Under the pieces are notes generated by a model. It was not told the origin of the DNA, ran no database searches, and was given only the letters and a program-made list of their open reading frames with translations. Shown here one piece after another: positions 10,941 through 23,511 of a stretch of 64,000 nt of DNA (its first letter is position 1; each line of letters begins with the position of its first letter). Where the stretch lies: the NCBI GenBank assembly GCA_944474755.1, contig OX104112.1, forward strand, positions 90,099,756 to 90,163,755. Reading direction: 5' to 3'. This stretch comes from Limnoperna fortunei (taxonomy: Eukaryota; Mollusca; Bivalvia; Mytilida; Modiolidae). The translations under genes and the position numbers were made by a program.

Positions 10941-13317
10941 TATTGATTAGAACTGTAACACAATAATAACAAAATAGCGATTGTTTAGACAGATAATCAT
11001 CAATTATTACTGTTCACCAAAAAAAAATAGACTGGTGGAAAGGCAAAAGTTAATAATTTTAAAGTTATAAGTATCTGCAAAACATATTCATTATTATTTT
11101 GTATTATTTTTTCTTTGAACTATATCGCAAATATCTTCAGTGGGTTGTAAAAACCATTTTTGGGAACTTAGATAAATAGATCTTTAATGTAAGTCATATA
11201 CTACTAGCATATCCGCTTGGGTTGTTCCACTATTAATTAATCTATGACCGCTTCAAGTGCATTCCTGACAGAATAAAGTCAACGTACATCATAAAGCAGC
11301 CAAGAGTTAATATTTAAAGTTAAACTTGTACAAAAAGTTAGTACATGGACGACCTATACGATAATCGGTTTTAAGCCTTATTGGTATATAGAACTCGTTA
11401 GTGGACAATTAAAAATATATACTTACTCAAGAGACTTAAAAAAATCAACTACTTGATATTATATATGTTTGTACTTTTCTGATCTTCTGATTCTACACAG
11501 CAAACAGTAACATATATCAATAAACATTGTTGGCGTCATGAAATAAAGTTAAGACACATTTAAATAAATCTGCGTATTTGCCAAATGAAATTAGTTCAAA
11601 AATTAAATATCCTTATATATACAGGAATTAATTGATGTTTTATCTCGGCTTTTCGTCCATTTACCTTAAAGTCTTTTAGATTTGTTACACAACTCGTGTA
11701 TCAACGAATTTCTTCTTTATTTCAATATAATATACTTCTACAGGCAAACAGATTTATTACGGCGTTTATTACTTGTAAAAATTTCACCATTAACAGATGA
11801 TTTCTGTGTGTTTCCTATAGCTGCGGAATGTATCCTTATTTTTTATTTAAACTTGACTTTAGAATCTCCGAGTCTCCAGTGTGGTTTATGATCATTTTTT
11901 TGCTCGTTACCTTTCTACATTATCTTTCCAAATTAATTTCCGACTTTTTAACGCGTGTTGGTATTTTTTGTTTCTCTATTTACCATGGAGTATGACATTG
12001 GCATGTCAGTGCAATTTGTAATTTAAAATTTCACATAAATATCTCTTGTTCATAATAGATGGGTACTATTGTCACATGTGTTTGCCTTGTGTTGATATTC
12101 TCATCTAATTTTATGGTTGTGTTGATCCTTTCTAATCAGGCATATTACATGTCAATGCACTTATGCTTGATCAAGGGTGCACTTACTTTGTTTTCTTGTA
12201 AAGCTTAATGTATTAATTTATTGCATGCAATTACTATAAAAGATCGTTAAATTGATCAGCAAGCTCTGTATCTTCTATGAAAACAATAGGTAATGTGAAA
12301 TAACAAAGTGTCGAATAATATAGACAATAACAAGAACAGATGTGAGTGGAAGTTTGTTCGTGAACATACAAACAAAAGATTACCAAAAACATTTAGAACA
12401 CATATCTAGAAGTTAGCAATCTGAACACATCCCTTGGGCGTACATTGACGCTGTTATTATTGCATATGTATTGATTTTGATATTCGAGCAGAACTTGTAA
12501 AAAGGTCAAAAATATGATTAGGTAATCTTAAGTATCTTATATGTAAGGTTTCTTCCATTTTTAATCATGAAAGTGCTGGAGTTTCTTCTATCAAATTAAA
12601 TGGATGATAAATAATCGTGATAACTTAGAAACGTCCTGGCTTTGACAAGCAAAGTATTGAGACAAATCTCATTTGACCTAATCCAGTTATCGCGGCCCAT
12701 ATAAATTATCGTTCTTGCCAATACAAGATTTTGTCAGATATTCTGTGAACTATCTCATGTAAATAATATGGATTATTTAGAGGTCTTAAAAACCAGACAT
12801 GTATCTTTTACAATATAAATCGGTTTCCTCCTCTTTATCGGTAAATCGAATTTATTTATCATTTATTTATATACATTGTAAGGATAGTTATAAGCTTTAA
12901 GATTATGAAGTAAAAATATTTATAATGTTATATATATTACTGTATAAGTAATACTCATCATTGTATTGCACTTGGGACATTTTTTATGGTTTGTTTAAAC
13001 ATCCTAGAGATATGCATTGCTAAAACAAAGGAAGAAAGCAGCTTCACCTAGAAATAACATAAGAAATATAAAAAAAATATTTAGGTTAAAATGAATGGAC
13101 GACTCGCCGTCTTTTTTGTAACGCTGAATTATAATCTTATGCTGGTTGGTACAGTTATCTGTATGGTTTGATGGTGTACTTGTTATAAAATCTGAGCATG
13201 AATTAACTGGCGCGGAAAAGAGAAAGTAATAAATAAATTGTTGTCCGTTACTTTCTTTTTTTTTAAATTACGTTTGATTGCAGTGACATGTATACTATTA
13301 TACATTTAGTCAATTTG
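10941..13317. other. Non-coding intergenic stretch
   Basis: No gene, RNA or well-bounded repeat is recognised. A frame at 11682-11891 has no domain and biased AT-rich composition. Confidence 0.4.
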
Positions 13318-13658
13318 AAATAATTTAATTTGCTTTGTAAGCTGAAATCTGATTGGTCAATTCAAATCGGGCAAACCATATTATAAAAAATAACTTGCGT
13401 GACCTTTGACCTATTCTAACGCCGTTAAAATTCAAATAGTTCCACGACGTCATCGACGCTTTTACCGCAAAAATTGATAAGATTTATAGTTAAAATTAAA
13501 TTATAAGGAATACTTCAAATTTCTGAACAGATTATACGATATAATATGGTTTGGGTCTGTTTACACCATTCATAAACCGCTTCGCGGTTTATTAGGTGTA
13601 AACAGACCCAAACCATATTATATCGTATAATCTGTTCAGAAATTTGAAGTATTCCTTA
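13318..13658. mobile_element. Palindromic MITE-like element
   Basis: The left part (from 13318, ttgctttgtaagctgaaatc then tgattggt, with cttgcgtgacctttgacc downstream) is shared with a second copy at 15377-15545, so it is a dispersed family. The right part is a perfect long palindrome (13504-13658). There is no coding capacity. The class is inferred from structure only. Confidence 0.6.
13504..13658. repeat. Perfect inverted repeat, 64-bp arms
   Basis: Arm 13504-13567 is the exact reverse complement of 13595-13658, with 64 of 64 bases pairing. The 27-bp centre (13568-13594) itself contains a 9-bp stem, ATAAACCGC ttc GCGGTTTAT. It could extrude as a cruciform or fold as a long RNA hairpin. Confidence 0.97.
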
Positions 13659-15376
13659 AGTAATAATATAATTCTGTTGTTAATTTGTATCTTAAAAAAA
13701 TAAAGAGAGTTGTTAAAGTACTTCAAGTTATCTAAGATAAGAATAAACCATTTTTGTATTTTCTAAGATTGTAGACAGTCGTTACAGTACTTCAAGCTAT
13801 TTCAGATAAAAAATAAACCATTTATTCTGAAAATAGTTATTATTAACGAAAATAAAACCAATACGCAATAGTGGTTAGTGCAGTAAATGTAATCCTACTG
13901 TGTGTTGACAGTTAAATTGAAAACTTAAAAATAACTACGCAAAAGACTTTAAGATTTATAGGAAATAAACGTTCTGTCGAATATGTTCTTCTACCAACAA
14001 TATCTACTGGATAGCAACTATCTTGTGCTGGAATTGAAAATCTGCATCCGATTATGCAATTAACAAGTCGTCCGATAAAGATTAACTTATAAGTAATAGT
14101 ACTAGAACTATACATGAACGGCATCATTAGAAAAAAGAAAGGATGTCTAAACCCCAGGAAATCGTTCAAATCCATAATGGGGAAGTTTACTTGCATTCTC
14201 ATGCTTACACGTCTAATGACAGAGTTAATGATGAAGAACACATCGTTACAACTTGTTGCTGGATGTAAATTGTCCTCCAAGACAGAATATAATTAGAATG
14301 AGACTTCATTCTGGATCAATATAATTAAAAGTAACAAGCCTTAGTTTATTAAGATGGCGTGAAATTGTCTAGTTTTAAACTGGTGCATATATGACGCCGT
14401 GTTATAATGTGATTACAAATAATATTGACTGGAGACTTCGTAAATAGCTTAATCTTGTGACTTTGTATGAATCAGACAGATTTTACAAAAATAAAACAGA
14501 TAACCAATACTACAACGCATAAAAACGCAGAAAGCCCAACAACTTAAAAAAGGTATATCGTCGTGAAATTTATTCACATTTTGAGGTGGTCTAGAACAGC
14601 CGGTTTATTTCAGTGAGTTTTAAAACGAACTGTCACATATTCTATAAAAAATACAACAAATAATATCGAAAAATCATTTTGAAAAAGACAGTTTCGACTA
14701 TGTTCACGTAACAAATTTAACATTGTAGTGAAGACATAAAACTTGTACGAAAATTATTTTATATTTAAATATGTATCTTGTGTCTCAAAGGATAAAAGTT
14801 TGGGGCTGATATCGAATTATCTTTATTCTAACTGGATCAACCAACAGAGCTGGCCAGAAGGTGCAACAGGATACTTCCTTTATCAAACGACAGTTTGGAT
14901 ATCATTTTTATATATTAGTATTCAATCATACGGATCGATTGTGTATTCATGATTTTATCCTTTGGAATCAACTGACTCTATTGTACCGCTCCCATACCAG
15001 TCCAATGTCTATTGAGTCCGGAATTTAAATTGCTACATCTGTGTACGACAGTGTTCTTGGTTTACCATCTAAATTTCAGTAAATTAACACATTTTAATAA
15101 CTGAAGAAATAAATCCATTAATAGTTATAACCCTCTGGGAATGTTGTAAACAATGCCAGAACTGATATACGCCCATTACATTTCATTTATAGTGGCAACA
15201 CGCACGACTAGTCTCAACTATACGTGTTGGTATTCGTCTCACAATGGCATTGCTTGTTTCAGCAATTAGCTGCTACGTTTTGATTTGAAGATGTTTTTAT
15301 TTGCGGTTTTCGTAAGTAGTTGACACAATTACGAAACGTGTCTTTTAGAGTTAATTGGCTACTACATCGTTTATGG
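13659..15376. other. Non-coding stretch with one unassigned ORF
   Basis: Apart from the unassigned frame at 13912-14280, nothing is recognised. The segments near 13690-13750 and 13770-13830 are a weak direct repeat (taaagt-acttcaagttat..agataa...aaaccat). Confidence 0.4.
13912..14280 (-). other. Unassigned 122-codon ORF, doubtful
   Basis: An ATG-to-stop frame of 122 codons lies in a locally GC-richer patch, longer than most chance frames here. It has a hydrophobic middle (HPFFFLMMPFMYSS) and five cysteines, but no domain I recognise. A 60-codon frame overlaps it on the other strand. It could be a pseudogene, a transposon fragment or chance. No splice evidence was found. Confidence 0.15.
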
Positions 15377-15545
15377 AAATATAATTTAATTTGCTTTGTA
15401 AGCTGAAATCTGATTGGTTTATTAAAATCAAGAAACCCATATTATACGATGTAACTTGCGTGACGTATGACCTATTCTTACGCTGTTAAAATTAAAATAT
15501 GACGTCTGTTTACGCCTAATAAACCGCGAAGCCATGACATTAAAT
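15377..15545 (+). mobile_element. Second copy of the palindromic MITE-like family (partial)
   Basis: It shares the ttgctttgtaagctgaaatc / tgattgg start and the cttgcgtgac..tgacctattc core with 13318-13450. It ends in gtctgtttacgcctaataaa / ccgcgaagc, the counterpart of one arm and loop of the 13.5-kb palindrome. The other arm is missing. Confidence 0.6.
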
Positions 15546-16707
15546 ATCTCTACAAAACAATGGCATTGCATTCTAGGATTAAAATTGAGGAGTTAGCATC
15601 TTATATGAGATTACTTTAAAAAGTCATTATGCAATATGAACTTGGTATGCAATACACGTGAAGACAATCCGTGTAATAAACTTCACAAACTGTTAGTTAA
15701 AATACCTTCTAAATTAAAATGAACCCGAAACAACGATGTCGTACCCAGGAAGTTGACATATAAAATTGTTTAGTATATTTTTTCACCCATGCAAGTTTGC
15801 AAATCACTTCAAAGTCAAGCATATGATCTACTGACGTTATCACAGATGTTTTACTGTCATTTTTCCTTGTGGACAACAACACAGGTTTTAACTAGTATCG
15901 AACAACATTAATAGTACATGTAAAGTGTTAAGATTGACATCCATTTTTATTCTCATTTCATCAAATGAGCCTTTATTAAGTATATTAGTAAGAGTTATAA
16001 TACAATGATGAGAATCTGAGGTATTAATGGCCGTTTTAAACATAACAATATTTCATCAGATCCATCAAAATAAATACCTCAATTATTCAGGTGAAACTGA
16101 AAACCCATCAACAAGATAGAAAGAACCATGTACAATAATTGGAAATTGTTTTGAACGACATTTTAATATTGCATATTCAATCCACTTAATTATTTGTCGG
16201 TAATTTATCATATATGTGTACAAAATAAAATATGTACGCACTGTTTTGTAAAACAGAGAAACTTATGTAATAACTGAAGCAACAGCTACTAATGGATAAT
16301 GTAGAGATAAAAGGATAGCAAGGTTATAAATCAACTATGCGTTTTCCATAATCAGATGGAATTTAAAACATTAATGAAGTTTAAACATTGATTGATTGAT
16401 GTTTGAAGTGCAGCTACCAATATTATAGACAGAACCAGCCATACAACAGCGTAATATCATAATTAACTTTGTGCATGGAATCTTTTAGATAATACAGTCC
16501 TAATACCGAAGCATTGGCTTCTATCAAACAAGAACACCGTATAGCTACCTCATCCGAAGGTCGACATAGAACTATACACGTCTGAGATGGGTGCGTTGTT
16601 AGTTGATACAGACGATCACAGAGTTAAAATTCTAATAAAATGAAATAAAAAGAATTTGGAATGTTACCAGCACTTTTCCCGGTAGATGGAATTTGTGAAA
16701 TCTGAAA
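15546..16707. other. Non-coding intergenic stretch
   Basis: No gene or defined repeat is recognised. Confidence 0.4.
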
Positions 16708-16970
16708 GGGTCTCTGTGGCCGAGGGGTTTATGTAGTTGGTCATCTATTATTGATCACTTGGTCTGTCAACACTGACGTTGCCAGTTCGATGCTCGCTGC
16801 GGGAAATGTCTGTTCGACTCCAACAAGGATTGCCCGTTTTTCTACCGAAGGTCGGTTGTTTTCGGGTACTCCATCGTCCTCCCCTCAATAAAAACTGGAA
16901 TCAACTTTATGCAACAGAAAAAATGCAAAAGTGGTGGGTGTTCTACATAATTTCAACAAAAAAAAATTAT
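16708..16970 (+). mobile_element. tRNA-derived SINE, plus strand, diverged
   Basis: An A-box-like TGGCCGAGGGG starts at 16717 and a B-box-like AGTTCGATGC lies at 16784-16793. The family middle CGGGTACTCC..CAATAAAAACTGG follows (about 16864-16899), then a degraded tail with an A run near 16960. The 64-codon frame at 16779 lies inside it and is a shadow. Confidence 0.75.
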
Positions 16971-18474
16971 TAGTAAATATCTAATTTAAATATACCAGAG
17001 CAATATGCTGACGGTGATATTGTTGACAAACGCGAACAATGTGTAAACAACAAATGTCCTGTCTTATTTTCTTTTAATATCAATTATTTTTATTTTATAC
17101 AGTCTCTAGGTTGTAATACATATAAGTTTTTCAGAACTCACCAACTTTTGTTCAATTTGTATTGTGATGTGTATTATTATGTACAGTTAGTTAGTCATAT
17201 CAGCTATTGGTCACTGTCGTGTTAACGCTGCAACCTACTTTGAAAATGATTACATTTGTCTGGTCAAATGTATTTTCTTAAAGGGTAATTTGACTTTTTT
17301 CTGCATTATCCCCGGATGTCATTATATAGCTTAAACCTGTACTCTTCACAACATACGGTATTATGTTATCATCGACTGCTTCGGTTCATAATACTAGTAT
17401 TGTCGTCATCTTTTATTACAGACTCTTAAAACTGTTCAACGTGTTCAAGATAGCAAATTAATCAAATTAATAATTAAGCTGCGAGATTTTGTCGTCAATT
17501 CTAAAATTGCCTTTACCTCATAATTCAACTGTTGATTTAAGTCTATTTTGTCCGTGTTAAGCCACTTATTTCTTATAAACAGATAAAGTAGCAAAGATTC
17601 CTAGGTCCGTAAAATCAATGTTGTCGTGAATCTTTGCACGCAATAACTTTGTTTTGGACCAATGCTTAATTAATCTTGGATGAAAAAAATGATTTTTTGT
17701 CTCTGATAGGGCTGATCACTTCATGAACACTTCTGTATGTTCAATCATTACAATGGCATTCTCGTGTTAATTTAAGTCTTAGTTCTATCATGTAGATTAC
17801 AGAAATTCCCTTTGGGGAAAAACTTATAATAAAGTGATATTGAGATTTATATGAACAGAAGGAAACACAAAACAACATCAATATTGGTTACTCGTTGCCA
17901 CTATATTGAGCTTTGACCCTTGGTTATTAAATTAATATGTGACATGTATTAATTTATTGATGATACCTAAAAGCAGAGTTAACACGAGAGATAACAACTT
18001 TTAATGGAGGAAATAGACTGTATGTGATGCCATTAATGGCGTGCAATAATTAAAGGTTAACTGTTATTGGTCTACAAGAAAAAGGGTATATAATTACTGT
18101 ATCATACAAACATTGACCTTTAATCTTTTTTTAGTTGAATGCATACATGTACAATAAACTAGACGTTGAACTCTGTTGAGATCAATAAATAGTAAACAGA
18201 TAAATATCACAATGTACAGAATGCCAAGAGACAGCCTTGAATAAAATAATGTAATAAATAGTTTAATTGACAAATATAACATTAAGATCACGGTTCGAGC
18301 AGGGTGTGCTCGACCAAAACGTTATTGCCTTTCCTGCCAAACTTCAGCAGATACTTTTCCTTCATATAATAATAATTAAATGCCTTGATAAAGCTGAAAA
18401 ATAGGAAATTCTGGCGTTAAAATTCATTTAAACAATCAAAATATGTGTATGTAGACGTCTAAATATTGCGACAA
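16971..18474. other. Non-coding intergenic stretch
   Basis: No gene or bounded repeat is recognised. The frame at 18094-18291 is AT-rich with no domain. Confidence 0.4.
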
Positions 18475-19526
18475 CCTATTGTTTAGGTGTCAGCTCGTTA
18501 TACGGAAAGCTCAACAACAGCCCGTATTGGGTAACGTGTTTGGAGAATGCAACGCTCATTTTACGATAAAGTTCTTTTTTGAATATTTTGAAATAGAGTA
18601 AGCTTAGTGTAACCGCTAGAAAAAGCTAGATGCTCGTCCCCAACCGATACTCCAATACTTTCCCAATGGCAGCAGTTGTGCTTAAATTGATCCATCCATT
18701 TTTCCCGGAAATATATTATTCGTTACTTGTTCTCGTCCTGAACTAGGCTGAATCTATTCGAGACTTACTTCGGTTATAGAAGCTACATTTTCGTATACTA
18801 TTAACGATTTGTTTTTAGAGAAATAAAATTCTTTGGAGTAAAGCTTGAGATGTGAAATAAGATTGAGAATTCCAATTTAAACAAATCATGTTTGTCAGTT
18901 TTCTAGCTATTACTTACTTCTATTTACTTTATTACAACCATATTCCATTGCGGCATAACAACTCTCGAAATAATATATCGTTAAACAATGCATTTTTATA
19001 TAAACGTATAATTAAATTTTAATACTTAAGTCAATGAAGAAATTATATACCAAATTAATACAATAAACTCGTTTGTGTCTCTATAGAGCTTATGTTATTT
19101 TGTTACATATTGCACCGACTTTAAATAAATATTACTTGACTTGACTGTCAAAAGGAACAAATCAAAATACTTGTTTTATATGCCATCAAAACGAAATATT
19201 TAATCTGAGTTGATAGAGTAAAGGATTAATATTTAAATAGAAACAAGAACATCTGTATAAAGTGTTGCCGTAATTGTCATCGTTCATAGCAGATACGGAG
19301 AAATTTATAACTATAGCAAAATATAACTATAGCAATATAAAGTCTAAAGAAGCTACCAACCAATACACTTACTAAGTATCGGATCGCCAATATGACGATA
19401 CAGCATAAAAAAAAAAAAATATATAAGTCTAGACCAGTTGGTCGAAAATTTTGTCATATTTATTAATAGAATCATTTTTTAGATGAAACATCTTTAAATT
19501 TGTATCGTTGCATAATTCTCTAGACT

Positions 19527-19528
<2 letters not shown>

Positions 19529-19561
<33 letters not shown>
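19529..19561. repeat. (TA)n microsatellite
   Basis: An uninterrupted TA run of about 33 bp. Confidence 0.97.
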
Positions 19562-19915
19562 CCACCTAAAATACACTTCTCTCTGGTTTTCAACGTATTC
19601 CTCATAATTAAGCAACGTCAGACATTAAATTCTTAGTTCAAATTACTAATAATGCAGTTATTTTGGTACATGTGAAACCTGTTTCTTATTTATCCTTTAT
19701 ATCGGTCTGTTTTCAGTTGTAATTGTATTTTTATTGGTTTAGTACATAATGACGTTGTTAAATAAAAGACTCGAGTACTTTCTATAGTATTGAGTATTTT
19801 CAGATTGAATAAAACGATTGTGTGGAAAAAGTTCACATTAGTTCAATTGGCAAAATAAATGTTGATTTCCAATATCTTCATGTATTCAAATCAAACAAAA
19901 CGTCATAAATGTTTT

Positions 19916-20022
19916 CGGATTTATCACGTTAGGCGTCACAACGGTTACAGACTGGCAGTACTGGATACATCGGATTTATCACGTTAGGCGTCACAACGGT
20001 TACGGAATGCAGTACTGGATTG
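19916..20022 (+). repeat. 55-bp tandem duplication
   Basis: The segment starting CGGATTTATCACGTTAGGCG at 19916 recurs at 19971. Both copies run on through tcacaacggttac to gcagtactggat. Confidence 0.9.
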
Positions 20023-20374
20023 GTTGAATGTTGAATGTTTGCTTAACTTATACCATAGCAATATTTCAGCTTAACTCAGGACGAGACCAAGATACGAATA
20101 ATAAATCACCGGGAAAAATGGATGGACCAATCTAAGCACAACGACTGCCACTGGAAAAGTATTGGAGTATCGGTTAAGGACGAGCGTCTAGCTTTTTCTA
20201 GCGGTTAATTACAATAAGCTTAGTCTATTTCGAAATCTTCAAAAAGGAACTTTATCGTAAAATGAGCGTTGCATTCTCCAAACACGTTACCCAATACGGT
20301 CTGTTGTTAAGCTTTCCGTATAACGATCTGACACCTAAACAATAGGGCCTCCCGCATCCGTCCCTACCAGATGT

Positions 20375-23062
20375 GCATTCTGTGGACTATTTCTGACAAA
20401 ATATTAACGTGAACTGTGCAGTCTTGTGACTATTTCTCTTAATCGCAGTCTTTCAGCTGACAAAATGTAAACGCCAAGTGTGCAGTTTGACAGCTATTTC
20501 TGACAACATTTAACGCCAAGTGTGCAGTCTGCCTGATATTTCTGACAAAATGTTAACGCCAAGTGTGCAATCTGACAGCAGAAAAAATGTTAACGCCAAG
20601 TGTGCTGCCTGACAGCTATCTGACAAAATGTTAACGCCAAGTGTGCAGTCTGACAGCATATTTCTGACAAATGTTAACGCCAAGTGTGCAATCTGCCTGC
20701 TATTTCTGACAAAATAACGCCAAGTGTGCAGTCTGAGAGCTGACAAAATGTTAACGCCAAGTGTGCAGTCTGACAGCTAACAAAATGTTAACGCTAAGTG
20801 TGCAGTCTGCCAGCAATCGGACATAATGATAACGCCAAGTGTGCAGTCTGCCAGCAAACTGACAAAATGTTAACGCCAAGTGTGTAGTTCGACAGCTATT
20901 TCTGACAACATTTAACGCCAAGTTTGCAGTCTGCCTGCTATTTCTGACAAAATGTTAACGCCACGTGTGCAGTGTGCCTGCTATTTCTGACAAAATAACG
21001 CCAAGTGTGCAGTCTGAGAGCTGAAAAACTGTTAACTCTAAGTGTGCAGTATGCCTGCTATTTCTGACAAAATAACGCCAAGTGTGCAGTCTGAGAGCTG
21101 ACAAAATGTTAACGCCAAGTGTGCAGTCTGACAGCTAACAAAATGTTAACGCTAAGTGTGCAGTCTGCCAGCAATCGGACATAATGATAACGCCAAGTGT
21201 GCAGTCTGCCAGCAAACTGACAAAATGTTAACGCCAAGTGTGTAGTTCGACAGCTATTTCTGACAACATTTAACGCCAAGTTTGCAGTCTGCCTGCTATT
21301 TCTGACAAAATGTTAACGCCACGTGTGCAGTGTGCCTGCTATTTCTGACAAAATAACGCCAAGTGTGCAGTCTGAGAGCTGAAAAACTGTTAACTCTAAG
21401 TGTGCAGTATGCCTGCTATTTCTGACAAAATAACGCCAAGTGTGCAGTCTGAGAGCTGACAAAATGTTAACGCCAAGTGTGCAGTCTGACAGCTAACAAA
21501 ATGTTAACGCTAAGTGTGCAGTCTGCCAGCAATCGGACATAATGATAACGCCAAGTGTGCAGTCTGCCAGCAAACTGACAAAATGTTAACGCCAAGTGTG
21601 TAGTTCGACAGCTATTTCTGACAACATTTAACGCCAAGTTTGCAGTCTGCCTGCTATTTCTGACAAAATGTTAACGCCACGTGTGCAGTGTGCCTGCTAT
21701 TTCTGACAAAATAACGCCAAGTGTGCAGTCTGAGAGCTGATAAACTGTTAACTCTAAGTGTGCAGTATGCCTGCTATTTCTGACAAAATAACGCCAAGTG
21801 TGCAGTCTGAGAGCTGACAAAATGTTTACGCTAAGTGTGCAGTCTGACAGCTGACAAAATGTTAACGCTAAGTGTGCAGTCTGCCAGCAATCGGACATAA
21901 TGATAACGCCAAGTGTGCAGTCTGCCAGCAATCTGACAAAATGTTAACGCCAAGTGTGCAGTTCGACAGCTATTTCTGACAACATTTAACGCCAAGTTTG
22001 CAGTCTGCCTGCTATTTCTGACAAAATGTTAACGCCACGTGTGCAGTGTGCCTGCTATTTCTGACAAAATAACGCCAAGTGTGCAGTTTGAGAGCTGAAA
22101 AACTGTTAATTCTAAGTGTGCAGTATGCCTGCTATTTCTGACAAAATAACGCCAAGTGTGCATTCTGCCAGTAATCTGACAAAATGTTAACGCTAAGTGT
22201 GCAGTCTGACAGCTGACAAAATGTTAACGCCAAGTATGCAGTTGGACAGCTATTCTGACAACATTTAACGCCAAGTGTGCAGTCTATCTGCTATTTCTGA
22301 CAAAATGTTAACGCATAGTGTGCAATCTGACAGCAGACAAAATGTTAACTCCAAGTTTGCTGCCTGACAGCTATCTGACAAAATGTTAACGCCAAGTGTG
22401 CAGTCTGACATCATATTTCTGACAAATGTTAACGCCAAATGTGAAGTCTCCCTGCTATTTTCTGACAAAATAACGCTAAGTGTGCAGTTTGAGAGCTGAC
22501 AAAATGTTAACGCCAAGTGTGCAGTCTCACAGCTGACAAAATGTTAACGCTAAGTCTGCAGTCTGCCAGCAATCGGACACAATGATAACGCCATTTGTCA
22601 GTCTGCCAGCAAACTGACAAAATGTTAACGACAAGTGTGCAGTCTGCCAGCAAACTGACAAAATGTTAACGCCAAGTGTGCAGTTCGATAGCTATTTCTG
22701 ACATCATTTAACGCCAAGTCTGCAGTCTGCCTGCTATTTCTGGCAAAATATTAACGCATGGCAAAATATTAATGCCAAATGTGCAGTCTGCCTGCTATTT
22801 CTTACAAAATAACGCCAAGTGTGCAGTCTGGGAGCTGAAAAAATGTTAACGCTAAGTGTGCAGTCTGACAGCAATCTCACATGATGATAACGTTATGTGT
22901 GCATTCTGCCAGCAAGCTGACAAAAATGTTAACGCTGTGTGCAGTCTGACAGCTGACCAAATGTTAACACCAAGTGTGCAGTCTGCCAGCAATCTGAGAA
23001 AATGTAAACGCCAAGTGTGCAGTCTGAGAGCTATTTCTGACAAAATGTTAACGCCAAGTGTG
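20375..23062. repeat. About 40-bp satellite with 358-bp higher-order period
   Basis: Monomers contain TTAACGCCAAGTGTGCAGTC followed by tgacagc/tgccagc/tgcctgc and atttctgacaaaatg. Variants come in a fixed order. The diagnostic CCACGTGTGC occurs at 20961, 21319, 21677 and 22035, exactly 358 bp apart each time, so a block of about nine monomers has been copied as a unit. GC content is above that of the flanks. Short frames in it (20510-20746, 21671-21931, 22265-22516, 22852-23125) are repeat shadows. Confidence 0.93.
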
Positions 23063-23069
23063 CAATCGG

Positions 23070-23469
23070 AAAGTAATTTCGGAGGTAAGGGTATGGATAT
23101 GGATCAAAAATCGGTCCAAATGTGATACGGTTAGCCTGTTTACACAACAACATTATTTTAGTGCGATGAAATAGATTATCCTTTAATTATTCAACTATAC
23201 AGATCTTTATCGAAGCAGAACTAAAAATCAAATACAAGATTATATTTTTTAAACTTAATTCGCTAACACTGCCAAAATATTTCTTCTCCGACATTTAAAT
23301 GGATAAGTATTTGTTTACAATTTGATGTCATCAGTAACAATCAAACGTCAATAACAAGCCAATCAAATGAATGAACTGAAACGTCACAAACGAACTTGTG
23401 ACGTCACAAATTCTTTGAAATCACTGAAAATAGTTCAAAATGGAGATCACTTACCTCCGAGGTCACTTT
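23070..23469. mobile_element. MITE-like insert interrupting the satellite
   Basis: The 20-bp ends 23070-23089 and 23450-23469 are inverted repeats with three mismatches, sharing CGGAGGTAAG. Satellite monomers lie on both sides (up to about 23062, and from 23512). The inverted 8-mer AATCGGAA / TTCCGATT lies further out. The true element end on the right may be near 23505. There is no transposase. The internal sequence includes a short palindrome around cttgtgacgtcacaa. Confidence 0.5.
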
Positions 23470-23511
23470 CTCGACCCTTGACGGAAATGGCCGAGAGATG
23501 TTCCGATTGGC

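Larger units (their letters stand above)
18475..20346. mobile_element. Pair of about 280-bp inverted arms around a 1.3-kb spacer
   Basis: Arm 18475-18752 matches the reverse complement of 20065-20346 over its whole length with scattered differences. Shared blocks include CCTATTGTTTAGGTGTCAG at the outer tips, TTATACGGAAAGCT, GTATTGGGTAACGTGTTTGG, CCGCTAGAAAAAGCTAGA and the inner CTCGTCCTGA. Related single copies lie at 50791-51035 and 58690-59015. This is either two family members inserted in opposite orientation or one composite or foldback element. The spacer has no coding frame and holds a (TA)n tract and a 55-bp duplication. Confidence 0.75.

Noticed and set aside
20510..23125. Several 63-89 codon frames with repeated LHTWR and similar motifs
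   Set aside because: They are translations of the about 40-bp satellite, and change frame with monomer variants.
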